The notes below the pieces were generated by a model. The model made no database searches, had not been told where the DNA came from, and saw only the letters and a list, made by a program, of their open reading frames with translations. From contig NC_011566.1 in the NCBI RefSeq assembly GCF_000014885.1, forward strand, positions 4,896,501 to 4,960,500: a stretch of 64,000 nt of DNA, in the 5' to 3' direction. The first letter of the stretch is position 1, and each line of letters opens with the position of its first letter. A program made the position numbers and the translations under genes. This stretch comes from Shewanella piezotolerans WP3. Lineage in GTDB: Bacteria > Pseudomonadota > Gammaproteobacteria > Enterobacterales > Shewanellaceae. Below are positions 1 through 8,239 of this stretch, one piece after another.

Positions 1-30
1 ATGCTCGGCCTTATCTGACAGTCAAATGGG

Positions 31-1533
31 TTACGCGATTGCCTCCTCTAATTCAGGCTCTAAGCGCTCAATTTTAAAGTCATAATGGGCATAAGCCGCA
101 CTAATAAACGGGCAAACTAAGTTAAAAAATGCGTAAGGCAGATAGGCGATTGTCGCAACGCCAAGGGTGCTCGCCATGTAGGCGCCGCAAGTATTCCAAG
201 GGATCAGTGGGCTGGTAATAGTGGCTGAATCTTCCAATGCCCGACTCAGGTTCACTGGTGCCAAGCCACGCTTGGCGTACTCTACTTTTAACATACGTCC
301 CGGCAATACAATGGCAATAAACTGATCGGCGGTGATCAAGTTAGCGCCAATACAGCTGGCTAAGGTAGTAATAATCAGGCTGCCACTTGATTTAATCCCT
401 ACTAAAATGCCCTGCAGTATGCGCTTAAGCAGACCTGTCACTTCCATGATGCCACCGAATGTCATTGCGCATAAGATCAGCCACACCGTATTAATCATAC
501 TGCTCATACCGCCGCGGCTTAATAAACTATCCAATACCTCATCACCAGTACTCGCGCTATAGCCGTTAAACATGGCGATCCAAATGCCTTTCACCAATGC
601 AACAACAGGCAATAGTGTTTCATCTTGTGCAAGTGCAACCACCCCATCAAACTGAAAGATTGCAGCGCAGATAGCCCCTGCAATAGTGCCGATGATCACC
701 GTTGGGAATGCAGGCATTCTCTTATAGGCTAGAAACAACACCACCAACAATGGCAATAACAGGTGTAAGCCCGGCGCGAACTGGCTTTCTATCAAGGACA
801 AGGTCGTTTCAAAGTTACTGCTATTGGTCGTCGCTTCACTGTTTAAACCTATGAACAAAAAGATAATCAGCGCAATAATGATGCTCGGCACGGTGGTCCA
901 CACCATATGACGAATATGAGAGAAAATATCAGTCCCAGCCACTGCCGGAGCTAAGTTAGTGGTGTCTGACATCGGTGACATCTTGTCACCAAAATAGGCG
1001 CCACTGATAATGGCACCAGCAGTAATTTCAACACTGAGTCCCATGGCTGATGCCACGCCGACTAATGCAATACCTAAGGTGCCCGCTACAGTCCAAGAAC
1101 TGCCGATACTAATAGCGACCACTGCACATAATAAGCAACAAGCTGCATAGAAATATTCAGGATTAAGGATCAGCATGCCGTAGTAGATCATCGTCGGTAC
1201 AGTGCCTGCTAAAATCCAAGTACCAATTAGCGAACCGACCGTAAACAGAATAAGTAAGGCACCAGTTGCCACTCCAATACTGCGTACAATCCCCTTCTCC
1301 ATCTCGTTCCAGCTATAGCCATTTTTCCAACCGATCACCAAAGCGATACACGCCGCCATGATCAATGCAATCTGGTTGGCACCATAGGAGCTATCAGATG
1401 AGAATAGATACACCGCAGCGGTCAGCATAATCACCAGCGCGATGATAGGCAGCAATGCATCGAATAATGAAGGTAACCTATGTTGCGGTTTCTCTTCAGT
1501 GGGTGACGGATTAGCGTCATTATTTGAGGTCAT
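31..1533 (-). CDS. nhaC: Na+/H+ antiporter, NhaC family
   Basis: Inner-membrane antiporter exchanging Na+ for H+. The 500-residue protein is a chain of about 12 hydrophobic segments after a short polar N-terminus, the usual NhaC size. The family signature around residues 180-195 (GAYFGDKMSPMSDTTN) is intact, as is a second conserved stretch near residues 435-460 (EDSATITSPLIPWNTCGAYM). The ATG follows AAAGGATG at a good distance. It is transcribed alone, away from the next genes. The substrate (Na+ alone, or malate/lactate exchange as in some NhaC relatives) cannot be decided from sequence. Confidence 0.93.
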   Translation of the reverse strand: MTSNNDANPSPTEEKPQHRLPSLFDALLPIIALVIMLTAAVYLFSSDSSYGANQIALIMAACIALVIGWKNGYSWNEMEKGIVRSIGVATGALLILFTVGSLIGTWILAGTVPTMIYYGMLILNPEYFYAACCLLCAVVAISIGSSWTVAGTLGIALVGVASAMGLSVEITAGAIISGAYFGDKMSPMSDTTNLAPAVAGTDIFSHIRHMVWTTVPSIIIALIIFLFIGLNSEATTNSSNFETTLSLIESQFAPGLHLLLPLLVVLFLAYKRMPAFPTVIIGTIAGAICAAIFQFDGVVALAQDETLLPVVALVKGIWIAMFNGYSASTGDEVLDSLLSRGGMSSMINTVWLILCAMTFGGIMEVTGLLKRILQGILVGIKSSGSLIITTLASCIGANLITADQFIAIVLPGRMLKVEYAKRGLAPVNLSRALEDSATITSPLIPWNTCGAYMASTLGVATIAYLPYAFFNLVCPFISAAYAHYDFKIERLEPELEEAIA

Positions 1534-1901
1534 ACAACATCCTTTTATTATTGTTATCTTTTGCTAGGTTATATCGCCTCTTTGACTGGCAACTGATTTA
1601 GCAAGCCGACAATCCTTACATAAATGCAACATCAGCGTCCAGCCAACTAGCTTCAGCCCCCCTTTCAGTAACACCTACATCCACTACAGAACAGACTAAC
1701 CATTCAACCTAGTCACTCCATGACAGCTTATTATGCAAAAAATATAGTTTTTAAGGCTGACAGACATATTTGCAAAATAATTTTTAGAAACAGAAAAAAG
1801 TGGCTCAAGTTGGAAATTTTTCTAACAAAGCTGCATCTTCTTTCATTGTGTGAATAATTATTTTATGGTGAGCAGCATCATTCAGTAAAAGTACTGTCGC
1901 A
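1534..1901. other. intergenic region, no gene seen
   Basis: AT-rich spacer between the divergent nhaC and the small gene at 1902. It should hold both promoters. I see no open frame, strong hairpin or recognisable operator. Confidence 0.5.
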
Positions 1902-2135
1902 ATGCAAGTGTTTAATATCAGTCGCCTTACGACCGAAAAAGGTATCTTTAGGATCGCTGGGCAATTAGCTGTGAAGATGCCGAATGAAACAGCTCAACCG
2001 CCAATTATCATCACCTCATTAGAGATAATGAGCACCGATGGCTGGCTAGCATTAGATATCAGCGCAGATTCGCTGCAGCCGCTACTCAATGAACTGATCT
2101 CTCTGGTTGTTGAGCACTTAAAAATAGAGAACTAA
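1902..2135 (+). CDS. small hypothetical protein
   Basis: A 77-residue ORF I do not recognise. It has no signal peptide or membrane segment and the composition of a small folded acidic protein (residues 1-35 look beta-rich, the C-terminal third helical). Its TAA is directly followed by the ATG of the next frame, suggesting co-transcription with the lipoprotein downstream. The ribosome binding site is weak. It is probably real because the frame is clean and the junction is tight, but no function is proposed. Confidence 0.5.
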   Translation: MQVFNISRLTTEKGIFRIAGQLAVKMPNETAQPPIIITSLEIMSTDGWLALDISADSLQPLLNELISLVVEHLKIEN

Positions 2136-2174
2136 ATGATTGCAAAAGCACATGACAACTTCTTAGTCAGCAGC

Positions 2175-2429
2175 ATGGAGCACCGCACTACAGCAACATG
2201 TCTGCTTGTTGCAATTTTATTGGTTATGCCAGCCTTAACGGGATGCAGTGTGCAACAAACTCAATCCGTTGCAGAACCTTTCATTACAGGTGCAGACAGA
2301 GCACGCGAAGCGAGAGAAGAGCAAGATGCACACAATATTAATGGTCAGCAAAGCACCAATAAAGATGTTGAAGTGGGTATTTTAACCACTATCATGGCGT
2401 TTCTATTTTCAGGCCTTAGCGAGGATTAG
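2175..2429 (+). CDS. small putative lipoprotein
   Basis: Starting at 2175 gives an 84-residue protein with an ideal lipoprotein signal: MEHR, a hydrophobic stretch, then the lipobox LTGC with the lipidated Cys at residue 24. The ATG at 2136 would add 13 polar residues ahead of the signal, so I prefer the later start, although 2136 abuts the upstream stop codon. The mature part is short, polar and charged (residues 35-60), ending in a hydrophobic patch (GILTTIMAFLFSGL). No domain is recognised. Likely an envelope lipoprotein. Confidence 0.5.
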   Translation: MEHRTTATCLLVAILLVMPALTGCSVQQTQSVAEPFITGADRAREAREEQDAHNINGQQSTNKDVEVGILTTIMAFLFSGLSED

Positions 2430-2560
2430 CTTGCTAATTCCAAGCCTTAACATAACAACATAGCCTTGAGTCAGCAGACTCATTGAGCAAGCTTTCATTT
2501 TTAAGCTCATTTCTTTACTATGGCGTCAATTTTTGAATATTAGCGCCAAGGGCAATACCA

Positions 2561-3139
2561 ATGAAACTATCCGCTTTAGATCAACCACTCTACGACCACC
2601 TTTACCGTGATATTAGAGAGTTTCGGGCAACCTTTGATTTGCCGATTGAAGATGAATCAACACTGGATGATAAAGCCGATACTCTGCACACCTCCCTTGC
2701 TATCGAGGAGCTCACCGAGCTTGCTGAAGCCGACAGCCGAGTGGAACAAGCTGACGCTATTGTCGACTCCGTTTATGTATTAATGGGCCGTTTAGTGCAC
2801 TTAGGTGCAACTCAACTGACCGACCGTGTTGAGATAAGCTACGTGATTGACCTGCTGTTACATGTGGCTAAAAACCGTGAAATCGATTTTGTGACTTGCT
2901 GGGATGAAGTGCACTCAAGCAACATGAGCAAAGTGTGTCGCAACGAGCAAGAGCTGGCAGAGACAGTTGCTTTTTACGCTGAGCAAGGCGTAGAGATTGT
3001 TGGTAGCACAAAAGGTGATTTCATTATCGCTAAGTGCGCTAAGGATGTTGATATGGCCGGTAAGATTGTTCGCCAAGGTAAGGTGCTTAAGTCGGTGTAC
3101 TATCGTCCAGCGGATTTAGATAAGCTCGTTAAAGCTTAA
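2561..3139 (+). CDS. MazG-like / PRA-PH all-alpha NTP pyrophosphatase
   Basis: A 192-residue protein resembling the phosphoribosyl-ATP pyrophosphohydrolase/MazG fold. The N-terminal half carries the helical metal-binding pattern (SLAIEELTELAEA around residues 45-57, then EQADAIVDSVYVLMG), supplying the acidic residues that bind Mg2+ in this superfamily. The C-terminal half (WDEVHSSNMSKV and a GKVLKSVYYRPADL tail) is typical of the long bacterial variety. It probably hydrolyses a nucleoside triphosphate to the monophosphate, as a house-cleaning enzyme. It stands alone, followed by a terminator hairpin. Confidence 0.8.
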   Translation: MKLSALDQPLYDHLYRDIREFRATFDLPIEDESTLDDKADTLHTSLAIEELTELAEADSRVEQADAIVDSVYVLMGRLVHLGATQLTDRVEISYVIDLLLHVAKNREIDFVTCWDEVHSSNMSKVCRNEQELAETVAFYAEQGVEIVGSTKGDFIIAKCAKDVDMAGKIVRQGKVLKSVYYRPADLDKLVKA

Positions 3140-3157
3140 TTGGGTTGCTTCGTTAAA

Positions 3158-3191
3158 GTTAGGGTGTACTAGGTTATACCCTAACTTGTTT
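3158..3191 (+). terminator. rho-independent terminator after the pyrophosphatase gene
   Basis: GTTAGGGT (3158-3165) pairs with ACCCTAAC (3178-3185), followed by TTGTTT. Confidence 0.6.
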
Positions 3192-4030
3192 ACTTTTGAC
3201 TATTGCTTAGTTAATCCTGTCTGCGCTATCTGCACTTTGCCTCTTTCAAGTTCCTTGAAACTACTTCTAATACTGGAAAGTTGCCTCATTTTTGTACCTA
3301 TATGGGTTAGCCTTCGAATGAAGACTAATTACATTTTGACTGGTGTTACCAAGCAACCTAATTGAACTAGTGGCCTCGTGAATATTAATTGCCTCCCGCA
3401 GGGTATGTGCAGACACTGCTAAAGCACGCTTCAAGTACGTCCCTGTATGCTCAACGAAAACATCAGACCTCCATGGACGGAGGGAATGCCAAATTATGTA
3501 TGGAACAGAATTGGCCATGTTTTCGACGGCTTCAGCCGTATCTACACTGGTTAACTGGTGTTTCAATTTGTCCTCTTGCGGTTTGATGCTTAACGCGGAA
3601 ATGCACCAATCCTCGTTACACTGATGAAGCTTCCCTTTCATTTTCATTAAAAGAAAAGTCGTGGTGCTTCGCCCAATGAATCAGAATGATTGTTCTGGTT
3701 AAACTCTAAGACTGTGGCCAATATTTCTTGACCACTACACTTCGACCACAAAGCTAATACCTTAATCAACTAGGTCGCCTGTTCTAAATTTACCACCAAT
3801 AAGTTACTTTTATTGGTATAACTACTTGTTTCTAATTTAATAGTAGTTAAACTCTTTGGCCATGACATGCATGCCAAAGAGTTATGTCTTTCGTTAATGC
3901 CACTTTTAGCGCCCTTGAAAAGGGCGCTCTCGCTTAAGTTTAAGAATGAAAGAATCGTTAAGCCTGATACGTTGCCTATTATCAGCGTGTTGTTATTCTA
4001 AACAGCGCTTCAATTTTTAAGGTCATATAC
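3192..4030. other. long intergenic region with hairpins, no convincing gene
   Basis: About 840 bases upstream of the ATP-grasp cluster. A minus-strand open frame at 3267-3647 has no recognisable domain and overlaps a sequence resembling a dispersed repeat, so I do not call it. Two strong dyads are present: AACTCTTTGGC (3850-3860) with GCCAAAGAGTT (3873-3883), a perfect 11-bp stem with a 12-base loop, and GCGCCCTT/AAGGGCGC near 3909-3928. Neither is followed by a clear T-run. The cluster promoter should lie between 3930 and 4030. Confidence 0.5.
3466..3490. repeat. short dispersed repeat, also inside the repeat at 35.4 kb
   Basis: The reverse complement of 3466-3490 matches 35660-35684 at 23 of 25 positions (GGCATTCCCTCC, then TGGAGGTC). 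Both copies form a GGAGG/CCTCC hairpin, suggesting a REP-like element. The match is short and by eye only. Confidence 0.45.
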
Positions 4031-4852
4031 ATGCAAAAAGCCATTGCCATATTTGATGCCGGTATAGGTAGTTATTCAATCACCGAAAAGCTAAGAAAAG
4101 CTTTTCCTAAAGCCGATCTTGTTTATTTGGCAGATCGTGCGTCTTTTCCTTATGGTCACAAAACCCAGCCTGAGTTGTTATCCCTCATCTATAGTGCAAT
4201 GAATTTTTTACAGGATAACTATTCACCACAATTGATAGTATTGGCATCGAACGTGCCCTCTGTTACAGTGTTGGAACAGGTCAGAGAATTGATTGACGTG
4301 CCAATTATTGGTGTTTATCCTCCTGTCAAAAAAGCCCTTGATATTTCAACTTCTTCACTAGTTGGCGTACTGGGTGTTAAATCTTTGGTTTGTAGTGAAC
4401 AAATGACTCGTTATATTGAGAATAATGTCATTAAAGGTCAGCAAGCGAAGAGTTTTGATGCATCTGAATTGGTCCATTTAGTGGAGTCTGGTGAATTTTT
4501 ATTTAACCAAGAAAAAACAAAAGAAACAGTAAAGCGGTATATTGATACCCTGTTGGTTCAATATCCGACAATGGACACTTTCACCCTTTCTAGTACCCAT
4601 TTACCCTGGCTTTGGGATTACTTTACGACCTTATATCCAACACTTAATTTCCTTGACCCTGCAGACGATGTGGTTGCTGGTATTAGGTCTGTGGTTGACG
4701 GCTCTGGTGATATACTCGGTCTGGTGTCCACATCAGAAAAAAGCCAATTTAGTGTTGAAGATTTCAAAAAAATGCTTGATAAATTGAACATTAATATCCC
4801 TATTGAACAAGTTGATATTCCTCAAGAAAGTAGACTATCAAGATCGTTCTAA
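4031..4852 (+). CDS. glutamate-racemase-like protein with both catalytic Cys replaced by Ser
   Basis: A 273-residue protein clearly related to MurI: DAGIGSYSI at residues 9-17 (family DSGVGGLSV), a SFPYGHKTQPE block near 38-48, and the two active-site blocks. In active racemases those read ACNTAS and LGCTH. Here they are ASNVPS (Ser73 in place of the first Cys) and LSSTH (Ser188 in place of the second), and the conserved DS at the start is DA. Two-base racemisation through thiols therefore cannot be assumed. It may be a pseudo-enzyme, a binding protein, or use different chemistry. It lies upstream of three ATP-grasp ligase genes on the same strand, far from the usual murI context, so a pathway role is inferred, not shown. 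Confidence 0.8.
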   Translation: MQKAIAIFDAGIGSYSITEKLRKAFPKADLVYLADRASFPYGHKTQPELLSLIYSAMNFLQDNYSPQLIVLASNVPSVTVLEQVRELIDVPIIGVYPPVKKALDISTSSLVGVLGVKSLVCSEQMTRYIENNVIKGQQAKSFDASELVHLVESGEFLFNQEKTKETVKRYIDTLLVQYPTMDTFTLSSTHLPWLWDYFTTLYPTLNFLDPADDVVAGIRSVVDGSGDILGLVSTSEKSQFSVEDFKKMLDKLNINIPIEQVDIPQESRLSRSF

Positions 4853-5144
4853 CCTAGTTCTATATAAAAATATTTTTAGTGGATTACCTGTTATTGTAAA
4901 TAAGCAGAACCGTTGCCTAGAGATATTTAACAGAACTCTTATTCAATGTGGCATCCAGCGCTAATGCAGCTGATTTTCAAATCTTATTGACTTGGCATCT
5001 GTTTTCAGTTGTCCAATCGACAGTCTATTGACGGGCGAGAAGTATTTACCATCAACTGAAATTACTTGGTCTTAGAGTTGTCGCCCAGTTACCTGTATTC
5101 ATGTACTAAATGCTTGATATAACGCCTTTAGGGTGACCTTACTT

Positions 5145-5225
5145 ATGAGCCAACAATGGTGTAATGAAACAGGAATCCCTGTGCTGGAGTCACCGTATTT
5201 TTTTAATCTGTTTCAAATAGCATGA
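5145..5225 (+). CDS. possible 26-residue peptide, ATGA-coupled to the next gene
   Basis: A short frame starting MSQQWCNETG with a good ribosome binding site (AGGGTGA, 8 bases before the ATG). Its TGA overlaps the ATG of the 68-aa gene (ATGA at 5222-5225), the arrangement of translationally coupled genes. It could be a leader peptide, a peptide substrate for the ATP-grasp ligases downstream, or chance. It has one Cys, two acidic residues and an aromatic, hydrophobic C-terminus. No homologue is recognised. Confidence 0.35.
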   Translation: MSQQWCNETGIPVLESPYFFNLFQIA

Positions 5226-5428
5226 GCCTAACCCCTAAATATCCTCCTAATGACCCCGCGGTTAAAAAACGGATCAGCAACTTAAGTGGCCAGTCTGCTC
5301 GCTTCAATAAGTTAGTAAAAGAAAAGGGGCTCAAGGTTTGGCCTCTGAATAAAGAACATAAAGTCATCACGGCATTAGATGTTGAAATATTTTCAGCTAA
5401 GTGGTTAAATTTTTTGATCTCGCTCTAG
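5222..5428 (+). CDS. small hypothetical protein in the ATP-grasp cluster
   Basis: A 68-residue basic protein, not recognised. The N-terminal half is polar and lysine-rich with a Pro-rich start (TPKYPPNDP), and the C-terminal 20 residues are hydrophobic and aromatic. It overlaps the preceding short frame by ATGA, and its own frame is closed just upstream by TAA at 5204-5206, so 5222 is the only good start. It could be the C-terminal remnant of a longer gene or a genuine small cluster protein. Confidence 0.45.
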   Translation: MSLTPKYPPNDPAVKKRISNLSGQSARFNKLVKEKGLKVWPLNKEHKVITALDVEIFSAKWLNFLISL

Positions 5429-5635
5429 ATTAAAAGCGTTGGAGCAATGAACCACTGCTTCTATGTTTCTTAGTTTTTTATACTCCTTACCTGGTAATAT
5501 GTAAATTTTTCATTTTACTTATAACGTCATTTCCACTAATTTTCTTCCGCCTTAATTATATATCCAGAATATAGAGTGCTTAACGACTCATCATTGCCGT
5601 TAAAAATGGAAAATTATTTGCTATCAGGGAAGAGT

Positions 5636-6913
5636 ATGAAAAATGTAATTTTATTGGGTGTGAGAAATTTTGATTTTTTTAGTGAGTGCATACTCGCATC
5701 TATCAATAAATTGGTTGTTTGTGTTGACAAAAATACCCTGCCTGACCAAATTAAACAGTCTTCGACTATCATTGAAGTCCCGCAACATTACAATTGTGAA
5801 GCATTGACTTACGAAATGTGTGCTGAAGAAATTTATCAAGCTATTCGTTTGGTTTGTGGTACAGAGCGAATCGATGCCGTTTTCTGCAACCAAGAATCTA
5901 ATCTTGTTACGGCAAAAACATTGCGAAAAATGCTTAATGCGCAAGAGCCGCTAAATATCGATATGCCACTTTTTCGCAACAAAATCTTAATGAAGGAAAA
6001 AGTCGATCAAGCACTATTACGGGTACCTCACTTTGTTAATGGCACCGACTTTTCCACTCCCGATATGGACCATCAGTCACTTTCTGATAAAATCGGCACT
6101 CCATACATAGTAAAACCTTGCTCATCTGTTGGTAGTCGAGGCATTTTCAAAATTGAAAATCAAGCTGGTTTTGATCTCTTTATGGCGCAAACAGCTGATG
6201 ACGGTTGTGTTTATCAGGCTGAAGAATTCATTGATGGCATCTTATACCACTGCGATATGGTGATCCAGAATGGTAAGTTCCTATTCCAGTATGCCTGTCG
6301 TTACAGTTGCCCTAATGCCGAATTCCAAGATGGTAAAATATTGGGTTCATTTTTAGTTGACCCTGCCACTGAACTAGCGACTCGATTGAATGATTTCTCA
6401 GCAAAATGTATCACAGCTTTAGGAAAGCCCAACGGTTGTTTTCATATGGAAGTTTTTGCGAAAACCGACGGCGAGTTAGTTTTCCTTGAAGTTGCCGCTC
6501 GCTCACCTGGTCTGAGTATCGTGCCTATTTACCAAAACTGGCTTGGATTCAATCTGTATGATATCGAGTTGACAGTGCAAATGGGAAATAATGCTCAGCA
6601 TTTGCTCGAACCTGCACAAAACTTCAAACCCATACCTTTCTTCTATGCCGTACTCCCCAAAAGAGACGGTAAAATCAAACAACTCCATCACCCGAAAATA
6701 AGTAGTGACTTCGATATACAATGGTATGTCGATGCCGATCAGGAGTTGGCTAATACCTCCAGTAATCTGGATTTCGCCGGTAAAGTACTGGTGACAAACC
6801 CTTGTCCGAAAGCCCTTGAGGTGGATTTTGATTATATCTGTCAGCAATATACGCCGATCAGTTATGACAACACTCAAGCGGTAATCTCATTAAATCGCCC
6901 CAAAATTAATTAG
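5636..6913 (+). CDS. ATP-grasp ligase A (divergent member of the trio)
   Basis: Starting at 5636 (AGGGAAG just upstream) gives 425 residues and a canonical N-terminal beta-strand MKNVILLGV; the GTG at 5576 would add 20 poorly supported residues. ATP-grasp landmarks: a lysine-rich helix NKILMKEKVD near 125, the flexible P-loop-like IVKPCSSVGSRG at about 158-169, an acidic strand near 197 (YQAEEFIDG), and the metal-binding pair FHMEV (about 269-273) and FLEVAARSPG (283-292). This family forms amide or ester bonds through an acyl-phosphate. The N-terminal domain and the CxxxC-like stretch near 220 differ from ligases B and C, so it probably handles another substrate. Substrates are unknown. Confidence 0.85.
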   Translation: MKNVILLGVRNFDFFSECILASINKLVVCVDKNTLPDQIKQSSTIIEVPQHYNCEALTYEMCAEEIYQAIRLVCGTERIDAVFCNQESNLVTAKTLRKMLNAQEPLNIDMPLFRNKILMKEKVDQALLRVPHFVNGTDFSTPDMDHQSLSDKIGTPYIVKPCSSVGSRGIFKIENQAGFDLFMAQTADDGCVYQAEEFIDGILYHCDMVIQNGKFLFQYACRYSCPNAEFQDGKILGSFLVDPATELATRLNDFSAKCITALGKPNGCFHMEVFAKTDGELVFLEVAARSPGLSIVPIYQNWLGFNLYDIELTVQMGNNAQHLLEPAQNFKPIPFFYAVLPKRDGKIKQLHHPKISSDFDIQWYVDADQELANTSSNLDFAGKVLVTNPCPKALEVDFDYICQQYTPISYDNTQAVISLNRPKIN

Positions 6914-6921
6914 GTTAAGTG

Positions 6922-6939
6922 ACCCCTCAAGGGGTTTTG
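6922..6939 (+). terminator. weak terminator-like hairpin between ligases A and B
   Basis: ACCCC (6922-6926), TCAA loop, GGGGT (6931-6935), then TTT. The stem is only 5 bp, so it may attenuate rather than terminate. Confidence 0.4.
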
Positions 6940-7028
6940 CTCGCGACCTAACACAATGAAGAACCTGAATAGATGGTGCTTATTTTTAACAATAAGTGCT
7001 AGCGCTCTATTGGTACCAATGGATTATT

Positions 7029-8222
7029 ATGACACAGAGAAAGCACGTTTTGCTCATTGGAGCAAAAGATCACACAACGGCGCGAATTAACCAGCTGGGA
7101 CAAGATTATTCACTGATCCAACTGGAATATCTGGCCACGGATAGACAACAAGCATCGGCCAGCCACTATGTCGAACTACCAATTACCCAAGCTGAAATGG
7201 TACAACCGGACATCATACAAAAGGTCATGGCGCTGGCGATTGAAATCCACCGAAAACGACCGATTGATGCGGTAGTGACTTTTTTAGAGTTTACACAGGA
7301 AGTCACTCACGAAATAGCCCAAATATTGTCGATACCGTCCAACATTGGAGGCACTGCACTGGCATTGACCCGTTGCAAATTGGCGATGAGAGCAGCCATT
7401 GCAAAGGCTGGCATCAGCACCGTGTTATACAGTGAAATTTCATCGCTAGAACAGTTATATGAATTTTGCCAAAAACAGTCATTGCCCATCATCCTCAAAC
7501 CCAGTAGAGGAGCAGCCAGTGCCGGGGTGTGTTTGATTGAAACCGAAGATCAAATTGCCGATGCTTATGATCATGCAGCCCAATACTCTAGTGACCCATT
7601 AATTGCAGAAACCTATATCGACAGTCAAAATGAGATCAGCGTAGAAACAATTTCTCGTTCTGGCGAACATCAAATAGTTGCGATCACGCAAAAACAAGTG
7701 CAAGGCCCTCCATTTTTTGTCGAAGAAGGACATTGTCAACCAGCTAATTTGCCCATACAGCTGTCTGATGAGATCTATGCCTTGGTTTTACGTTTATTGA
7801 CCCTGATAGAGCACCAAACTGGGCCTGCTCACACCGAAATCAAAATTTGGAATGGTCGGCCCTATATCATCGAGTCGCAAATTCGCATCGGCGGAGACCA
7901 AATTTGGGAGCTAACTGAGATCACTACAGGCATCAGTCAGATCAAAGAAACAATCATTCATTTGTTATCATTGCCCTCCGCTCCTCCAACAACCAGAAGC
8001 CCGGCAGCTGCAATTCGATTTATTATGCCTGACACCCACAACCTCAGACGGCCGCAAGTGGTCGGAATCAGTGAACCATCAATTATCCGTATCTCATTAG
8101 AACCAGATTCACAATGGAAAGCGGCGAGTCGAGCGACCCATTCAGGACAAAGGTTAGGCTATATCATGGCCAAAGGAGAGACTGTAGAGCAGGTTAACTC
8201 CGTGATAAATAACGTAATATAA
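7029..8222 (+). CDS. ATP-grasp ligase B (L-amino-acid-ligase type)
   Basis: Starting at 7029 gives 397 residues and a Rossmann-like opening (KHVLLIGAK); the upstream ATG at 6996 adds an unlikely aromatic stretch. Landmarks: ILKPSRGAASAGV (about 155-167), the strand EISVETISRSGEH near 202-214, HTEIKIW (268-274) and IESQIRIGGD (281-290). This order matches biotin-carboxylase-like ATP-grasp enzymes such as the dipeptide ligase BacD, which activate a carboxylate with ATP and condense it with an amine. It is clearly paralogous to ligase C immediately downstream (17-base gap), suggesting two successive coupling steps. The residues joined cannot be read from sequence. Confidence 0.87.
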   Translation: MTQRKHVLLIGAKDHTTARINQLGQDYSLIQLEYLATDRQQASASHYVELPITQAEMVQPDIIQKVMALAIEIHRKRPIDAVVTFLEFTQEVTHEIAQILSIPSNIGGTALALTRCKLAMRAAIAKAGISTVLYSEISSLEQLYEFCQKQSLPIILKPSRGAASAGVCLIETEDQIADAYDHAAQYSSDPLIAETYIDSQNEISVETISRSGEHQIVAITQKQVQGPPFFVEEGHCQPANLPIQLSDEIYALVLRLLTLIEHQTGPAHTEIKIWNGRPYIIESQIRIGGDQIWELTEITTGISQIKETIIHLLSLPSAPPTTRSPAAAIRFIMPDTHNLRRPQVVGISEPSIIRISLEPDSQWKAASRATHSGQRLGYIMAKGETVEQVNSVINNVI

Positions 8223-8239
8223 TGACTTAGAGGTAATTT

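Noticed and set aside
3267..3647. 126-codon minus-strand frame
   Set aside because: No domain, odd composition, no clear binding site, and it overlaps a repeat-like sequence (3466-3490).
6957..7091. 44-codon frame with a signal-like start (MKNLNRWCLFLTIS)
   Set aside because: It overlaps the start of ligase B in another frame, has no binding site, and nothing suggests it is translated.
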